64,000 nt of DNA. Source: Mycolicibacterium sp. YH-1. Its GTDB lineage: Bacteria > Actinomycetota > Actinomycetes > Mycobacteriales > Mycobacteriaceae. The notes below the pieces were generated by a model. It saw only the letters and a program-made list of their open reading frames with translations, was not told the origin of the DNA and did not search any database. The stretch lies in NCBI RefSeq assembly GCF_022557175.1, contig NZ_CP092915.1:3658001-3722000 (forward strand), written 5' to 3'. Within the stretch, counting starts at the first letter, position 1; the number at the start of each line of letters is the position of its first letter. The position numbers and the translations under genes were made by a program. Positions 1-7,723 of the stretch are shown here, in pieces.

Positions 1-672
1 ACGGGTGGCGTCGATCAGCGCGGAGACCGTCGTCGGGCCGGGCTCGGTGGCAACGATGGCGTCGAGTTCATCGACCAGCCGGTTCAACTGGGCACCGCTG
101 GTCAGCAGTTCGGTGCGGCGGTTCTGGGTGGCCGCATTGACCGCGGCCAGGATTCCCACCGTCTTGTCCTCGCGGCCTCGACCGGTGGCGGCGAGGATGT
201 CGCGCAGCTTACTGATCGTGGTCTGGAACAGCACTGTCGGGAGCTCGGTGTCCTCTCCGATCTTCGCCCCGGCACGAATGGCCGGGCCGGCGCCGCGGTC
301 GACCAACTGAACCGAGGACACCGCGAACACGTTGCTGGGCACCACTCGTGCCGTCACCGAAGCCGGGATGGATTCGGCGTAGGTGGGATTGAGATCGATC
401 TGCACGTAGTTCGGTTCGCCGTGCGCTGCCGGTGTCACGTCGTTCACCATCCCGACGAGCACGCCGTGGTACTTGACGTCCGACTTCTGCGGCAGGCCGT
501 CGCCGACGTTGGTCATGGCGGCGACGACGCGGACGTAGGGGTCGAGCCGTCCGGTGGACTTGACCAACAGGGTTGCCGTGACGACGCCGACCACCAGCAG
601 CACTGCGATGCCACACGCCAGGAGTTGCCGCTCCGAGGCGCCTCGTCCGTCGGACTCAAAGGAATTCGCCAT
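1..672 (-). CDS. MCE-family protein, first mce gene (3' end outside window)
   Basis: The reading frame is open from an ATG at 672 to the window edge, giving 224 codons without a stop, so the C-terminus is missing. The N-terminus has a short cytoplasmic stretch, one hydrophobic anchor (about residues 18-35) and then an MlaD/MCE-like beta domain (residues about 40-130, with the segment DVKYHGVLVGMV and a later LVDRGAGPAIRAG). It continues into a helical region. MCE proteins are the periplasmic, lipid-binding tunnel subunits of Mce transporters and act with YrbE permeases to import lipids. Its ATG follows the stop of the upstream yrbEB directly (TAG-ATG), so the genes are co-transcribed and translationally coupled. 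Which mce operon this corresponds to cannot be decided here. Confidence 0.9.
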   Translation of the reverse strand, partial: MANSFESDGRGASERQLLACGIAVLLVVGVVTATLLVKSTGRLDPYVRVVAAMTNVGDGLPQKSDVKYHGVLVGMVNDVTPAAHGEPNYVQIDLNPTYAESIPASVTARVVPSNVFAVSSVQLVDRGAGPAIRAGAKIGEDTELPTVLFQTTISKLRDILAATGRGREDKTVGILAAVNAATQNRRTELLTSGAQLNRLVDELDAIVATEPGPTTVSALIDATR

Positions 673-1530
673 CTATCCGCCGAACCTCGCTCCGGAGTCG
701 ACGGTCCACAGCGCCATGGTGAGCAGCATGTTGACCATGATCACCACGGTGATGCTCGCCCGCATCGCATGTCCGGCAGCGACTCCCACACCCTCGGGCC
801 CGCCGGATGCGTAGAAGCCGTAGTAGCACTGCACGGTCGAGGCGATCCACACGAAGATGACGGCCTTGATCAGCGAGTAGGCGATGTCCTGGCCGGACAG
901 CATCAGCGTGAAGTAGTGCAGATACGAGCCCGTCGAACCGCCACTGACGAGGTACACCACCAGCTGTGTCGTCAGATAGCTCACCGCCAGGCACGCCACG
1001 TACAACGGAATCACCGCAACGACCGAGGCCATCAGGCGTGTGGTCACCAGATACGGAATCGGCCGGACCGCAATGGCGTCCAAGGCGTCGATCTCCTCCG
1101 CGATGCGCATAGATCCGAGCTGGGCGGTGAACCGGCAACCGGCCTGTGTTGCGAATGCTAGTGACGCCGCGATCGGCGCCAGCTCGCGAGTGTTCACCAG
1201 CGAGGAGATGATGCCCGTGGCCGGGCCCAGCCCGAGCAGATCGAGGAAGTTGTAGCCCTCGATGCCCACCAGCGCGCCCACGGTGATACCGAGAACGACT
1301 GCCACGCCTGCGGTTCCACCGCCGACGACAAGGGAACCGTTGCCCCACGCGATATCGGATAGCAGACGGACGAACTCACTGCGGTACTGGCGCAGCGCAA
1401 TGGGTACGGCGATGATCGCCCGCACGAAGAACACCATCATGTGGCCGAGTCGGATGACCGGCGCAGACGCCTTCTTGTACAGCCGAATCCATGGAGCCAG
1501 CAGCGGCGGGCGGAACGTCGATGCGGTCAC
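673..1530 (-). CDS. yrbEB: YrbE-B type Mce permease (MlaE family)
   Basis: This 285-residue polytopic membrane protein belongs to the MlaE/YrbE permease family, the membrane subunit of Mce lipid importers. Diagnostic features are the cytoplasmic coupling-helix segment AEEIDALDAIAVRPI (the family EID motif that contacts the ATPase), several hydrophobic helices over residues about 50-280, and the length typical of YrbE proteins. It starts at GTG 1530, one base after the stop of yrbEA (1532-1534), and ends against the ATG of the mce gene. Together the three form the first genes of an mce operon. The permease is expected to pair with yrbEA as a heterodimer and with a shared MceG ATPase encoded elsewhere. 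Confidence 0.93.
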   Translation of the reverse strand: MTASTFRPPLLAPWIRLYKKASAPVIRLGHMMVFFVRAIIAVPIALRQYRSEFVRLLSDIAWGNGSLVVGGGTAGVAVVLGITVGALVGIEGYNFLDLLGLGPATGIISSLVNTRELAPIAASLAFATQAGCRFTAQLGSMRIAEEIDALDAIAVRPIPYLVTTRLMASVVAVIPLYVACLAVSYLTTQLVVYLVSGGSTGSYLHYFTLMLSGQDIAYSLIKAVIFVWIASTVQCYYGFYASGGPEGVGVAAGHAMRASITVVIMVNMLLTMALWTVDSGARFGG

Positions 1531-1531
1531 G

Positions 1532-2368
1532 TCACAGCCCCACCCTGGGAAACAGCATGATGTAGAGCTGGCTGATTGCCACGTTGACGACCATCAGCAC
1601 CAGGATCGACTCGACCACGGCCGCATTCACCGAGTTGGCGACGCCCGTCGGGCCACCCACTGTCGAGAAGCCCTTCTGGCAGGACACGATCGCGACGATG
1701 GCGCCGAATATGACGGCCTTCACCAACGCCACGACCATGTCGCCGGTCGTCGCGAACGAGGCGAACGTCGCGACGAAGCTGCCCGGAGCGCCGTTCTGGA
1801 AGTACACGTTGAACAGATAGCTCGCCAGGAAGCCGACGAAGCACACGACGCCGGTGAGCGCCACGCCAATCATGATGGCGGCCACGAACCTCGGCACCAC
1901 GAGGCGCCGAATCACCGACACGCCCATCACTTCCATGGCGTCGATCTCCTCGCGCATCTTGCGCGAGCCGAGGTCCGCGGTGATCGCCGACCCCACCGCC
2001 GCGGCCATCAGGATCGCGGCCGTCAGCGAGGCCGCCTGCCGGATCACGGCGAGCCCGCTCGCCGCACCTGCGAGGGAGGTCGCGCCGACCTGGCCGGCCA
2101 GCAGGGCGAACTGAATCGACAGGGTGACACCGATCGGCAGGGCCACCAGGATGGTCGGTAACACCGCGGTGCCCGCCATGAATGCGCCCTGGCGGATGAA
2201 CTCCTGCCACTGGAACCGCCCGGTCACCAAATCGATGAACAGGTACTGGATTGTGCGCAGGCCGAGAATGAACTGCTCGCCGACGGTGGTGAGTGAGGCC
2301 AGCGGATGACGCCTGACGTAGCCGGTGGCCCAGTCCTCGATGGCGTCGACACCGGTGGGCTCACGCAA
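1532..2368 (-). CDS. yrbEA: YrbE-A type Mce permease (MlaE family), first gene of the operon
   Basis: This 278-residue MlaE-family permease has an N-terminal amphipathic stretch, about five hydrophobic helices and the coupling motif REEIDAMEVMGVSVI. It is the usual first gene of an mce operon, followed by yrbEB and mce genes. The best start is TTG at 2368, preceded by an AAAGGGG ribosome-binding site about nine bases upstream. No good in-frame ATG with a binding site exists nearby. A 16-bp perfect palindrome lies 34 bases upstream (2402-2417). A TetR-family gene diverges from it at about 2915, suggesting local control of the operon. Confidence 0.92.
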   Translation of the reverse strand: MREPTGVDAIEDWATGYVRRHPLASLTTVGEQFILGLRTIQYLFIDLVTGRFQWQEFIRQGAFMAGTAVLPTILVALPIGVTLSIQFALLAGQVGATSLAGAASGLAVIRQAASLTAAILMAAAVGSAITADLGSRKMREEIDAMEVMGVSVIRRLVVPRFVAAIMIGVALTGVVCFVGFLASYLFNVYFQNGAPGSFVATFASFATTGDMVVALVKAVIFGAIVAIVSCQKGFSTVGGPTGVANSVNAAVVESILVLMVVNVAISQLYIMLFPRVGL

Positions 2369-2401
2369 GACGTCGACCCCTTTCCCGATGGACGGACCCA
2401 G

Positions 2402-2417
2402 CAGGTGCCGGCACCTG
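2402..2417. promoter_or_regulatory. 16-bp perfect palindrome in the mce-operon leader
   Basis: The sequence CAGGTGCCGGCACCTG equals its own reverse complement. It lies 34-49 bases upstream of the TTG start of yrbEA, so it is in the 5' leader or promoter. It could be an operator for a dimeric regulator or a small hairpin in the leader RNA. No binding protein can be assigned from sequence. Confidence 0.4.
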
Positions 2418-2794
2418 TCGGTAGCGCCGGTGGCTAGTGGTGGTCACCGTATGTCGGCCACCTGCCTCCGTCAACGGTTTTGGAGAACTGATGTTTACTT
2501 AGCGAAAACGATGAGAATTCCTGCCCGATCGCCTATAGCCGTACATCCGGCACTGAGGACTTTCGAAGAAGTCACGATCCGCAACTGTCCGTTGCGTAAT
2601 TCGCCTCTCGATAGCCATATTTCAGCGCCTATCCGCATTCCGCGTGGATGTGCAGAGCGCGAACCGGCACTCGACTCAGTCCGAGCGGAGGTCGAGCCCG
2701 TTGGCGACGATGCACTTTCGTATCGAACCGTCAGAAGTACGATGATTAACTTAGATGGCCCCGCGGGCTGCCCGACATGCGGGCGACCGTGCTA

Positions 2795-2827
2795 CTTTGA
2801 CACACAACCCGCCTCTCTGTGTCAAAG
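2795..2827. promoter_or_regulatory. Candidate TetR operator: 10-bp perfect inverted repeat, 13-bp spacer
   Basis: CTTTGACACA at 2795-2804 is repeated exactly in inverted form as TGTGTCAAAG at 2818-2827. Both arms contain the -35-like hexamer TTGACA, one on each strand. This places a potential repressor site over promoters reading both ways, including the adjacent TetR gene. Autoregulation and control of the divergent mce operon is inferred from position and symmetry, not shown. Confidence 0.6.
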
Positions 2828-2914
2828 ATGGAGAACACCAATGGCGACTCTCCGGTTGATCGACCCGCCAATTGCCCCGGCGGCCAGTGCCAGCCGGCAG
2901 TGAGGGCCTCCGCG

Positions 2915-3502
2915 ATGCGCCAGGTGCGTACCCGCACCTCCCCGGCGCAGCAGGAGACGGCCATCCTGAAGGCCGCCGCGGAACAGGTCGCCCTCGTCGG
3001 CGTCGGAAGGCTGAGCCTGGATGTGGTCGCGCGACGGGCCGGGGTCAGCCGGAGCACGCTATATCGCCGGTTCCCCAGCCGCGACGCATTGCTAACCGAG
3101 CTCGGCCACCGAACGGTGGCGTTCGCCATGTCCAGACTGGCCACTGTCGACGTGGATTCCGGCCCCCGGGAGGCGGCCGTCTCCGGCTTCTGCGAGGGAG
3201 TGCGCATCCTGACCACCGAGCCGACCATGCGCCGATTCCTGCAACTCGACGGCGACACCACCATGTCACCCGGCATGCGCGAAGCGGCCGAGAAGTTCCT
3301 CGAGCGTGCCTCGGCGACAATGGCGAAGGCATTGCGTGCCGCGGGTGCCACCATGGCCGATCCGGATCTGCTCGCCGTCGCCGAATTGCACATCCGGCTG
3401 GCCACATCCCTGGCTCAGATCAACAGCCGTGTTCTCGACACCGCGGACACCGCTGCCGTGCGGCTATACGCACAGCGTCATCTGTCGCAACTCGTCTACT
3501 GA
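2915..3502 (+). CDS. TetR-family transcriptional regulator
   Basis: The protein has a TetR-type N-terminal helix-turn-helix: the segment ending RLSLDVVARRAGVSRSTLYRRF is the recognition motif, with YRRF in the usual TLYxxF position. An all-helical ligand domain follows. I chose ATG 2915 because it has a GAGGG ribosome-binding site about eight bases upstream and gives 195 residues, the normal TetR length. Alternative in-frame starts are GTG 2819, ATG 2828 and GTG 2900, which would add a tail of up to 32 residues. The first two overlap or abut the inverted repeat at 2795-2827. Divergence from yrbEA suggests it controls the mce operon. Confidence 0.87.
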   Translation: MRQVRTRTSPAQQETAILKAAAEQVALVGVGRLSLDVVARRAGVSRSTLYRRFPSRDALLTELGHRTVAFAMSRLATVDVDSGPREAAVSGFCEGVRILTTEPTMRRFLQLDGDTTMSPGMREAAEKFLERASATMAKALRAAGATMADPDLLAVAELHIRLATSLAQINSRVLDTADTAAVRLYAQRHLSQLVY

Positions 3503-3533
3503 GGCACCCGGTGCCGTCAGGCCGGTGTGGTTG

Positions 3534-3767
3534 TCACGCGACGTCAGTCCGCCGAAGTGCTCGTCTGCCGGTGTCGGTCGACCACAGGTGACCGCAGTCG
3601 ACGCACTGCAGATTGAGCAGGGTGCCCCGATTGCTCAGCAGGTACTGCCAGTGGTCGTCGCAGTTTCGATCGTCGGCGCAGGGCCCGCAGTCACCACCAT
3701 GCCTGCAGCTCGGGCACCGCAGCCAGGCTCGGCGGGCGCGATCGGCGGTCGGATCAATCGGCAGCAC
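3534..3767 (-). CDS. Small Cys-rich, zinc-ribbon-like hypothetical protein
   Basis: This 77-residue protein has several paired cysteines: CPSC, a CGPC within GGDCGPCADD, one further Cys, and a CVDCGHLW close to the C-terminus. Such spacing suggests one or two zinc ribbons, and the last motif resembles the end of a zinc-ribbon domain. It has no signal peptide and no recognised enzymatic domain. It starts at 3767, inside the last codons of the upstream gene (ends 3754), an overlap typical of a co-translated pair. The function is unknown. That it is a real gene rests on the Cys pattern and the overlap. Confidence 0.6.
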   Translation of the reverse strand: MLPIDPTADRARRAWLRCPSCRHGGDCGPCADDRNCDDHWQYLLSNRGTLLNLQCVDCGHLWSTDTGRRALRRTDVA

Positions 3768-3999
3768 GTCGCCCCAACCCCTCCGGCAGCACGCCTGCGA
3801 TCACCAGATCGTTGTAGATCCGCTGCTGCTCGGCATCGAGGCCGGAGTACAGCATGGCGTAGGCCTCATCTTCCTGGGCCAGCACCGCTACGGGGTCCCA
3901 GTCCTCGCCGATCGCGGCCAGGACGGCCTGACGTCGGCGAACCTCGTCGAGGGTCAGGTCATATGCCCACTCGCCCGCGACGGTATCGGCGTCAGCCAT
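3754..3999 (-). CDS. Small acidic hypothetical protein
   Basis: From ATG 3999 the frame gives an 81-residue acidic, helix-rich protein (starting MADADTVAGEW, with DLTLDEVRRRQAVLA and EQQRIYNDLVIAGVLPEG). A GGGAG ribosome-binding site sits five bases upstream of this ATG, so I prefer it over the longer frame from 4125, whose extra N-terminus is arginine-rich and looks like readthrough. I do not recognise a family. It overlaps the Cys-rich gene at 3534-3767 and probably forms a two-gene unit with it. Confidence 0.6.
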   Translation of the reverse strand: MADADTVAGEWAYDLTLDEVRRRQAVLAAIGEDWDPVAVLAQEDEAYAMLYSGLDAEQQRIYNDLVIAGVLPEGLGRRAAD

Positions 4000-4132
4000 G
4001 GCACTCCCAGATGTCGCTCTCCTACAGGAAAGGCAAGGCTTACCTGCAGAGCGCCGCGAGGGCAATGACCTACGCCACATTCTCGGCGGTGGTTGGTCAC
4101 ATCGTGGTCGACGACGTGCGCTCACCCACCCG

Positions 4133-5530
4133 TCACTGTCCGAGCGTCAACCGCTGGGCGACGTTGTAACGCTCAACCACCCACGGCGTCGGATCAGCCT
4201 CATAACTGGCGGTCACACCGAAGGACCACCCAGGCGGGGCGGCGGACTCCGAGAACGCCCAGGCAGCCTGTCGTGCGGCGCCCAACGCGACGTATTCGGC
4301 GGGTGTCGGAACGTGAACGGGCATGCCGAGGATCGCGGGAGCGATACGACGGACCGCCTCCGATCGTGCCCCGCCACCCACGAGGATGACCCGTCGCACG
4401 TCGACACCCTGACCCGCGATTCGCTCGACGCAGAACGCGATGGAACTCAGGAGACCCTCGATCGCCGATCTGGCCACGTTGGCGGGGACCAGGTTGCGTG
4501 TCGTCACACCGTGCAGCGCGCCGTGGGCGTCGGGCAGGTTCGGTGACCGCTCCCCATCGAAGTACGGCACCAGAATCAGCCCCTCGGCTCCGGCGGGCGC
4601 CAGAAGCGCCAGCCGATCCAGTTCGTCGAAGTCGACGCCGAGCATCCTCGCGACCGAGGCGAGGACCGGCGCACCGTTCAACGTGCACACCAGCGGCAGC
4701 TGCCGCCCCGTGGCATCGGCGAAGCCCGCGACAAGCCCACTCGCGTCGTGCGACGCGGCGTCGCTGACCGCACTCACCACACCCGAGGTGCCCAGTGACA
4801 CCACGCAGTCCCCCGGTTCGGCACCGATGCCAAGAGCCGCCGCGGCGTTGTCACCGGCGCCAGCGCCAAGAGTCGCACCCGTGCTCGCCCGGCCGGCGCG
4901 GTCGCCCGCAGCCACGACCGCGGGTACCGACGGACGGCGCCCCCGCAGAGCCAGCTCGAGCAGCTCGAGGTCGTATCGCCCGCTCTCGGCGACGAAGTAG
5001 CCGGTGCCACTCGCATCACTGCGATCGGTGCGCAGGTCATCGATCCGGTCCGATCCCGACAGCCGCCAGGTCAACCAGTCGTGCGGCAGACACACCGCAG
5101 CGGTGGCGTCGGCGTGCTCCGGCTCCACATCGGCCAGCCAGCGCAACTTCGCCACGGTGATGGCGGCGACGGGCACGACCCCCGTGCGGTCCGCCCACTC
5201 CGCTGCGCCCCCGAGTTCGGCGACGAGGTCTGACGCCGCCTCGCTGGACCGGATGTCATTCCACAACAGCGCCTTCCGCACCACCTGGCCGCCGGCGTCG
5301 AGACAGATCATGCCGTGCTGTTGCGCCGCCACCGACACAGCCGCGACGTCGTCCAAGCCCCCGGCCGCCTCGGCCGCCTGCCCCAAGGCCAGCCACCACT
5401 CGACGGGGTCCACTTCTGTGCCGCCGGGATGCGGCGCGGAACCCGAGCGGACGGTCACGCCCGTATCCGCGTCGCACACCACGACCTTGCAGGACTGGGT
5501 CGAGGAGTCGACTCCCGCGACAAGCGTCAC
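4133..5530 (-). CDS. xylB: Xylulokinase (FGGY carbohydrate kinase)
   Basis: This 465-residue FGGY-family kinase phosphorylates D-xylulose to xylulose-5-phosphate with ATP in the cytoplasm, feeding the pentose phosphate pathway. The N-terminus carries the ATP-binding phosphate-1 loop (GVDSSTQSCKVVVCD), followed by the substrate motif QQHGMICLD, LLWNDIRS, and in the C-terminal half a GDNAAAALGIG segment and the adenosine motif ILVGGGARSEAVRRIAPAILGMPV. The length matches XylB. It begins with GTG 5530 after a strong AGGAGGT site. No xylose isomerase or transporter lies beside it, so the substrate call rests on family resemblance; another ketose kinase activity is possible. Confidence 0.88.
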   Translation of the reverse strand: MTLVAGVDSSTQSCKVVVCDADTGVTVRSGSAPHPGGTEVDPVEWWLALGQAAEAAGGLDDVAAVSVAAQQHGMICLDAGGQVVRKALLWNDIRSSEAASDLVAELGGAAEWADRTGVVPVAAITVAKLRWLADVEPEHADATAAVCLPHDWLTWRLSGSDRIDDLRTDRSDASGTGYFVAESGRYDLELLELALRGRRPSVPAVVAAGDRAGRASTGATLGAGAGDNAAAALGIGAEPGDCVVSLGTSGVVSAVSDAASHDASGLVAGFADATGRQLPLVCTLNGAPVLASVARMLGVDFDELDRLALLAPAGAEGLILVPYFDGERSPNLPDAHGALHGVTTRNLVPANVARSAIEGLLSSIAFCVERIAGQGVDVRRVILVGGGARSEAVRRIAPAILGMPVHVPTPAEYVALGAARQAAWAFSESAAPPGWSFGVTASYEADPTPWVVERYNVAQRLTLGQ

Positions 5531-5680
5531 CGCGACCTCCTTCGGTATCGATTCCTGAAATGCCTACCGAGAAGCTACCCGCGCCATGCTCGGCGTCTGC
5601 CGCCCACACAGCCCGCGGACCGATGAGTACTTCGCCGCCGATCGGTCGACACACCATAGGACCGAACACGGAGGTGAACC

Positions 5681-6232
5681 ATGCGCAACATGGTGATCAC
5701 GCAGAACGTCACGCTCGACGGTGCGGTTGAGATGCTCGACAACTGGTTCGACCCACGGCTCCAGGATGACGATCTGCTGGCGGAGAACCGCCGGCAGGAC
5801 GAGGCTGCCGACGCCCTCCTAGTGGGCCGCCAGACATTCGAGGACTTCCGGGGCTACTGGCCCGCGCGGACCGGCGATGCCACCGGGATCACCGACTACC
5901 TGAACACCGTGGCCAAGTACGTGGTGTCCTCGACCATGACTGACCCCGGATGGCACAACTCCACCGTGCTGTCCGGTGATCCGGTCGAGCACGTACGGGA
6001 GTTGAAGGCGATGCCCGGCAAGGACATCATCCTGACGGGAAGCATCAGGCTGGCCCACACACTGATCGCAGCGAACATCGTCGACGAGTACCGACTGTTC
6101 GTGTACCCCGCCGTGCAGGGCCGGGGTAGGCGACTCTTCCCCGACGGGACCGCCATCGGACATCTGCGTCTGGTCGAGCCCGCAAAGTCGTTTCGCTCCG
6201 GAATCACGCTTCTTCGCTATGCCACGCGCTGA
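5681..6232 (+). CDS. Dihydrofolate reductase-like / RibD C-terminal domain protein
   Basis: This 183-residue protein matches the RibD C-terminal/DHFR-like fold. It starts MRNMVITQNVTLDGAVE, has the motif ALLVGRQTFEDFRGYW, then VSSTM, then DIILTGSIRLAHTLI and YRLFVYPAVQGRGRRLFPDG, all signatures of the group. These enzymes are NADPH-dependent reductases, but in standalone form the substrate is usually unknown. A GGAGGTGAACC ribosome-binding site precedes ATG 5681. It is monocistronic or followed loosely by the DoxX gene. Confidence 0.85.
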   Translation: MRNMVITQNVTLDGAVEMLDNWFDPRLQDDDLLAENRRQDEAADALLVGRQTFEDFRGYWPARTGDATGITDYLNTVAKYVVSSTMTDPGWHNSTVLSGDPVEHVRELKAMPGKDIILTGSIRLAHTLIAANIVDEYRLFVYPAVQGRGRRLFPDGTAIGHLRLVEPAKSFRSGITLLRYATR

Positions 6233-6270
6233 GTGGTTTGTAGCGCAGGCCAGCAGGGAATACGCCCCTC

Positions 6271-7140
6271 ATGTTGATCCGACGCATCGCTCGACCCATG
6301 CTCGCCACCACCTTCATCGCCCGCGGCGTAGATGCGCTCCGCAGTCCCAAACCTGCCGCCGATGCCGCCCGCCCCACCCTCGAGAGCCTGAGCCGACTGC
6401 CCGAACCGGTCGGCCCCCACGTGCCCACCAATGCCGAGACGGTGGCCCGCGTGAACGGTGCGGTGCAGATCGGCGCGGGCCTGCTGCTCGCGACGGGCAG
6501 GCTCCCCCGTTTCGCATCCGCCGCACTCGCGCTGAGCGTGGTACCGGGAAGCCTTGGCGGGCATGCCTTCTGGAAGGAGACCGACGTCGAGCGAAAGGCA
6601 GCCGAGCGGCGCGCGTTCCTCGCGGACATAAGCCTCATCGGCGGGTTGATCATCGCGTCGGTCGACACCGAGGGCAGGCCCTCACTCGGCTGGCGGGGCC
6701 GGCGAGCAGCACACAAGGTCTCGGAGAACATCTCGGAGACCTTCTCGAACGTGCTGCCGAGCAGTGGATCCGACGCCCTGATCGACACTGAGCTCGTCGA
6801 CAGGGTCGGCCACAGCCTGCAGTCGGGATTGCACGTCGGCGCGGAGCGGGGCCGCGAACTGGCGCACGTGGCGCGCGAGCGCGGGGCGGAACTGGCCGAC
6901 GTGGCGCAGAAGCGGGGCGCCGTCCTAGCCGACGTGGCACAGAAGCGAGGCGCCGTCCTAGCCGACGTCGCCTCCAAGCGGAGCGCCGAACTCGCCGAGC
7001 TCGCCCGGGAACGCGGTCCCGAACTCGCCGAGGTTGCCCGCGAGCGCGGGGCCGAGATCGCCGAGGTTGCCCGCGAGCGCGGCGCAGAGTTCGCGGACGT
7101 CGCGCGCGAGCAAGTCAAGAAGCAACGTCGCCAACGCTGA
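6271..7140 (+). CDS. DoxX-like membrane protein with C-terminal hendecad repeat tail
   Basis: Residues 1-135 resemble the DoxX family: an N-terminal RPMLATTFIARGVDAL helix, a conserved NGAVQIGAGLLLATGRLPR segment, and hydrophobic helices LALSVVPG and DISLIGGLIIASVD. DoxX proteins are small four-helix membrane proteins often linked to redox or thiol balance. Residues about 136-185 form a linker, and residues 193-280 are eight tandem 11-residue repeats of the type RGAELADVARE (DNA 6847-7110). They predict a long charged amphipathic helix or right-handed coiled coil in the cytoplasm. It ends in a basic EQVKKQRRQR tail. The repeat domain is an unusual addition to a DoxX core. Confidence 0.83.
   Translation: MLIRRIARPMLATTFIARGVDALRSPKPAADAARPTLESLSRLPEPVGPHVPTNAETVARVNGAVQIGAGLLLATGRLPRFASAALALSVVPGSLGGHAFWKETDVERKAAERRAFLADISLIGGLIIASVDTEGRPSLGWRGRRAAHKVSENISETFSNVLPSSGSDALIDTELVDRVGHSLQSGLHVGAERGRELAHVARERGAELADVAQKRGAVLADVAQKRGAVLADVASKRSAELAELARERGPELAEVARERGAEIAEVARERGAEFADVAREQVKKQRRQR
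6847..7110 (+). repeat. Eight tandem 33-bp repeats encoding 11-residue hendecads
   Basis: Eight in-frame 33-bp units lie at the 3' end of the DoxX-like gene, each encoding a variant of RGAELADVARE. Units 3 and 4 are almost identical (both RGAVLADVA), which points to recent duplication, while the others are diverged. Hydrophobic residues fall at fixed positions (L/V/I at 5 and 8, A at 6 and 9), giving an 11-residue helical stripe. Confidence 0.92.
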
Positions 7141-7219
7141 GCGAGCAGATCGACATTCGCGCACCCAGAGTTTTAAAGGGAGTCACGCTGAGGTAGCCAC
7201 TGCGGCGTAGATTGACCGC

Positions 7220-7699
7220 ATGACTGCAGGTGGATACGACCCATACTCGGCGCCATACGGTGCCTCTGGCCCATCGCACGGCGAGCCGGGCGGCCTTCTG
7301 GTCCGGTTCGTCGCACGGCTCATCGACGGGATCATCGTCGGAATCGTCGGCTTCCTCATCGCGTTCACCACCGACACCCTGTCGAACATCCTCGTCACCG
7401 GACTGTTCACCGGAGTCCTGACATTCGGCTACTTCGTGCTCTTCGAGGTGACACAGGGTTGGACTCCGGGCAAGAAGGTGCTCGGGCTCAGCGTTCACGG
7501 ACCGGGCGGCCAGCCCAAGCCCGACGCCAAGCAGTCCGCGATCCGTAATGCCTTCACGCTGCTGCCCATCGTGCCGTTCGTCGGTGGACTGCTCGGCGTC
7601 ATCGCGATCATCGTCATCGCGGTCACCATCAGTGGCAGTCCTACCAAGCAGGGCAAGCACGACGAGTTGGCCGGCGGAACCCAGGTGGTCAAGGGCTGA
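7220..7699 (+). CDS. RDD-family membrane protein
   Basis: The 159-residue protein has a Gly/Tyr/Pro-rich cytoplasmic N-terminus and then the RDD domain with the RLIDGIIVG motif (the RDD signature with a first helix) at residues about 36-60. A further helix is at 62-82, TQGWTPGKKVLGLSV carries the family TPGK segment, and hydrophobic helices close the domain at 113-140. RDD proteins are poorly understood membrane proteins sometimes linked to ion or solute transport. It converges with gntP, 20 bases apart, across a hairpin at 7704-7723. Confidence 0.86.
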   Translation: MTAGGYDPYSAPYGASGPSHGEPGGLLVRFVARLIDGIIVGIVGFLIAFTTDTLSNILVTGLFTGVLTFGYFVLFEVTQGWTPGKKVLGLSVHGPGGQPKPDAKQSAIRNAFTLLPIVPFVGGLLGVIAIIVIAVTISGSPTKQGKHDELAGGTQVVKG

Positions 7700-7703
7700 C
7701 ACC

Positions 7704-7723
7704 CTGGCGCCGCACGGCGTCAG
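7704..7723. terminator. Short GC-rich hairpin between convergent genes
   Basis: CTGGCGCC pairs with GGCGTCAG across the four-base loop GCAC (eight pairs, one G-T). The hairpin overlaps the gntP stop and follows the RDD gene stop, so it could terminate transcription from both sides. There is no T tract. Confidence 0.4.

Larger units (their letters stand above)
2369..2914. other. Divergent intergenic region between mce operon and tetR
   Basis: This 546-base gap separates yrbEA (minus) from the TetR gene (plus). It is lower in GC than its flanks around 2480-2640 and contains no convincing coding frame. It holds two palindromic elements, one beside yrbEA (2402-2417) and one near the TetR gene (2795-2827). 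Promoters for both directions are expected here. A TTGACA hexamer at 2797-2802 lies inside the second element. Confidence 0.6.

Noticed and set aside
2325..2903. 192-residue plus frame in the mce-tetR gap
   Set aside because: It overlaps the start of yrbEA, contains no domain signature, and lies where operators and promoters are expected.
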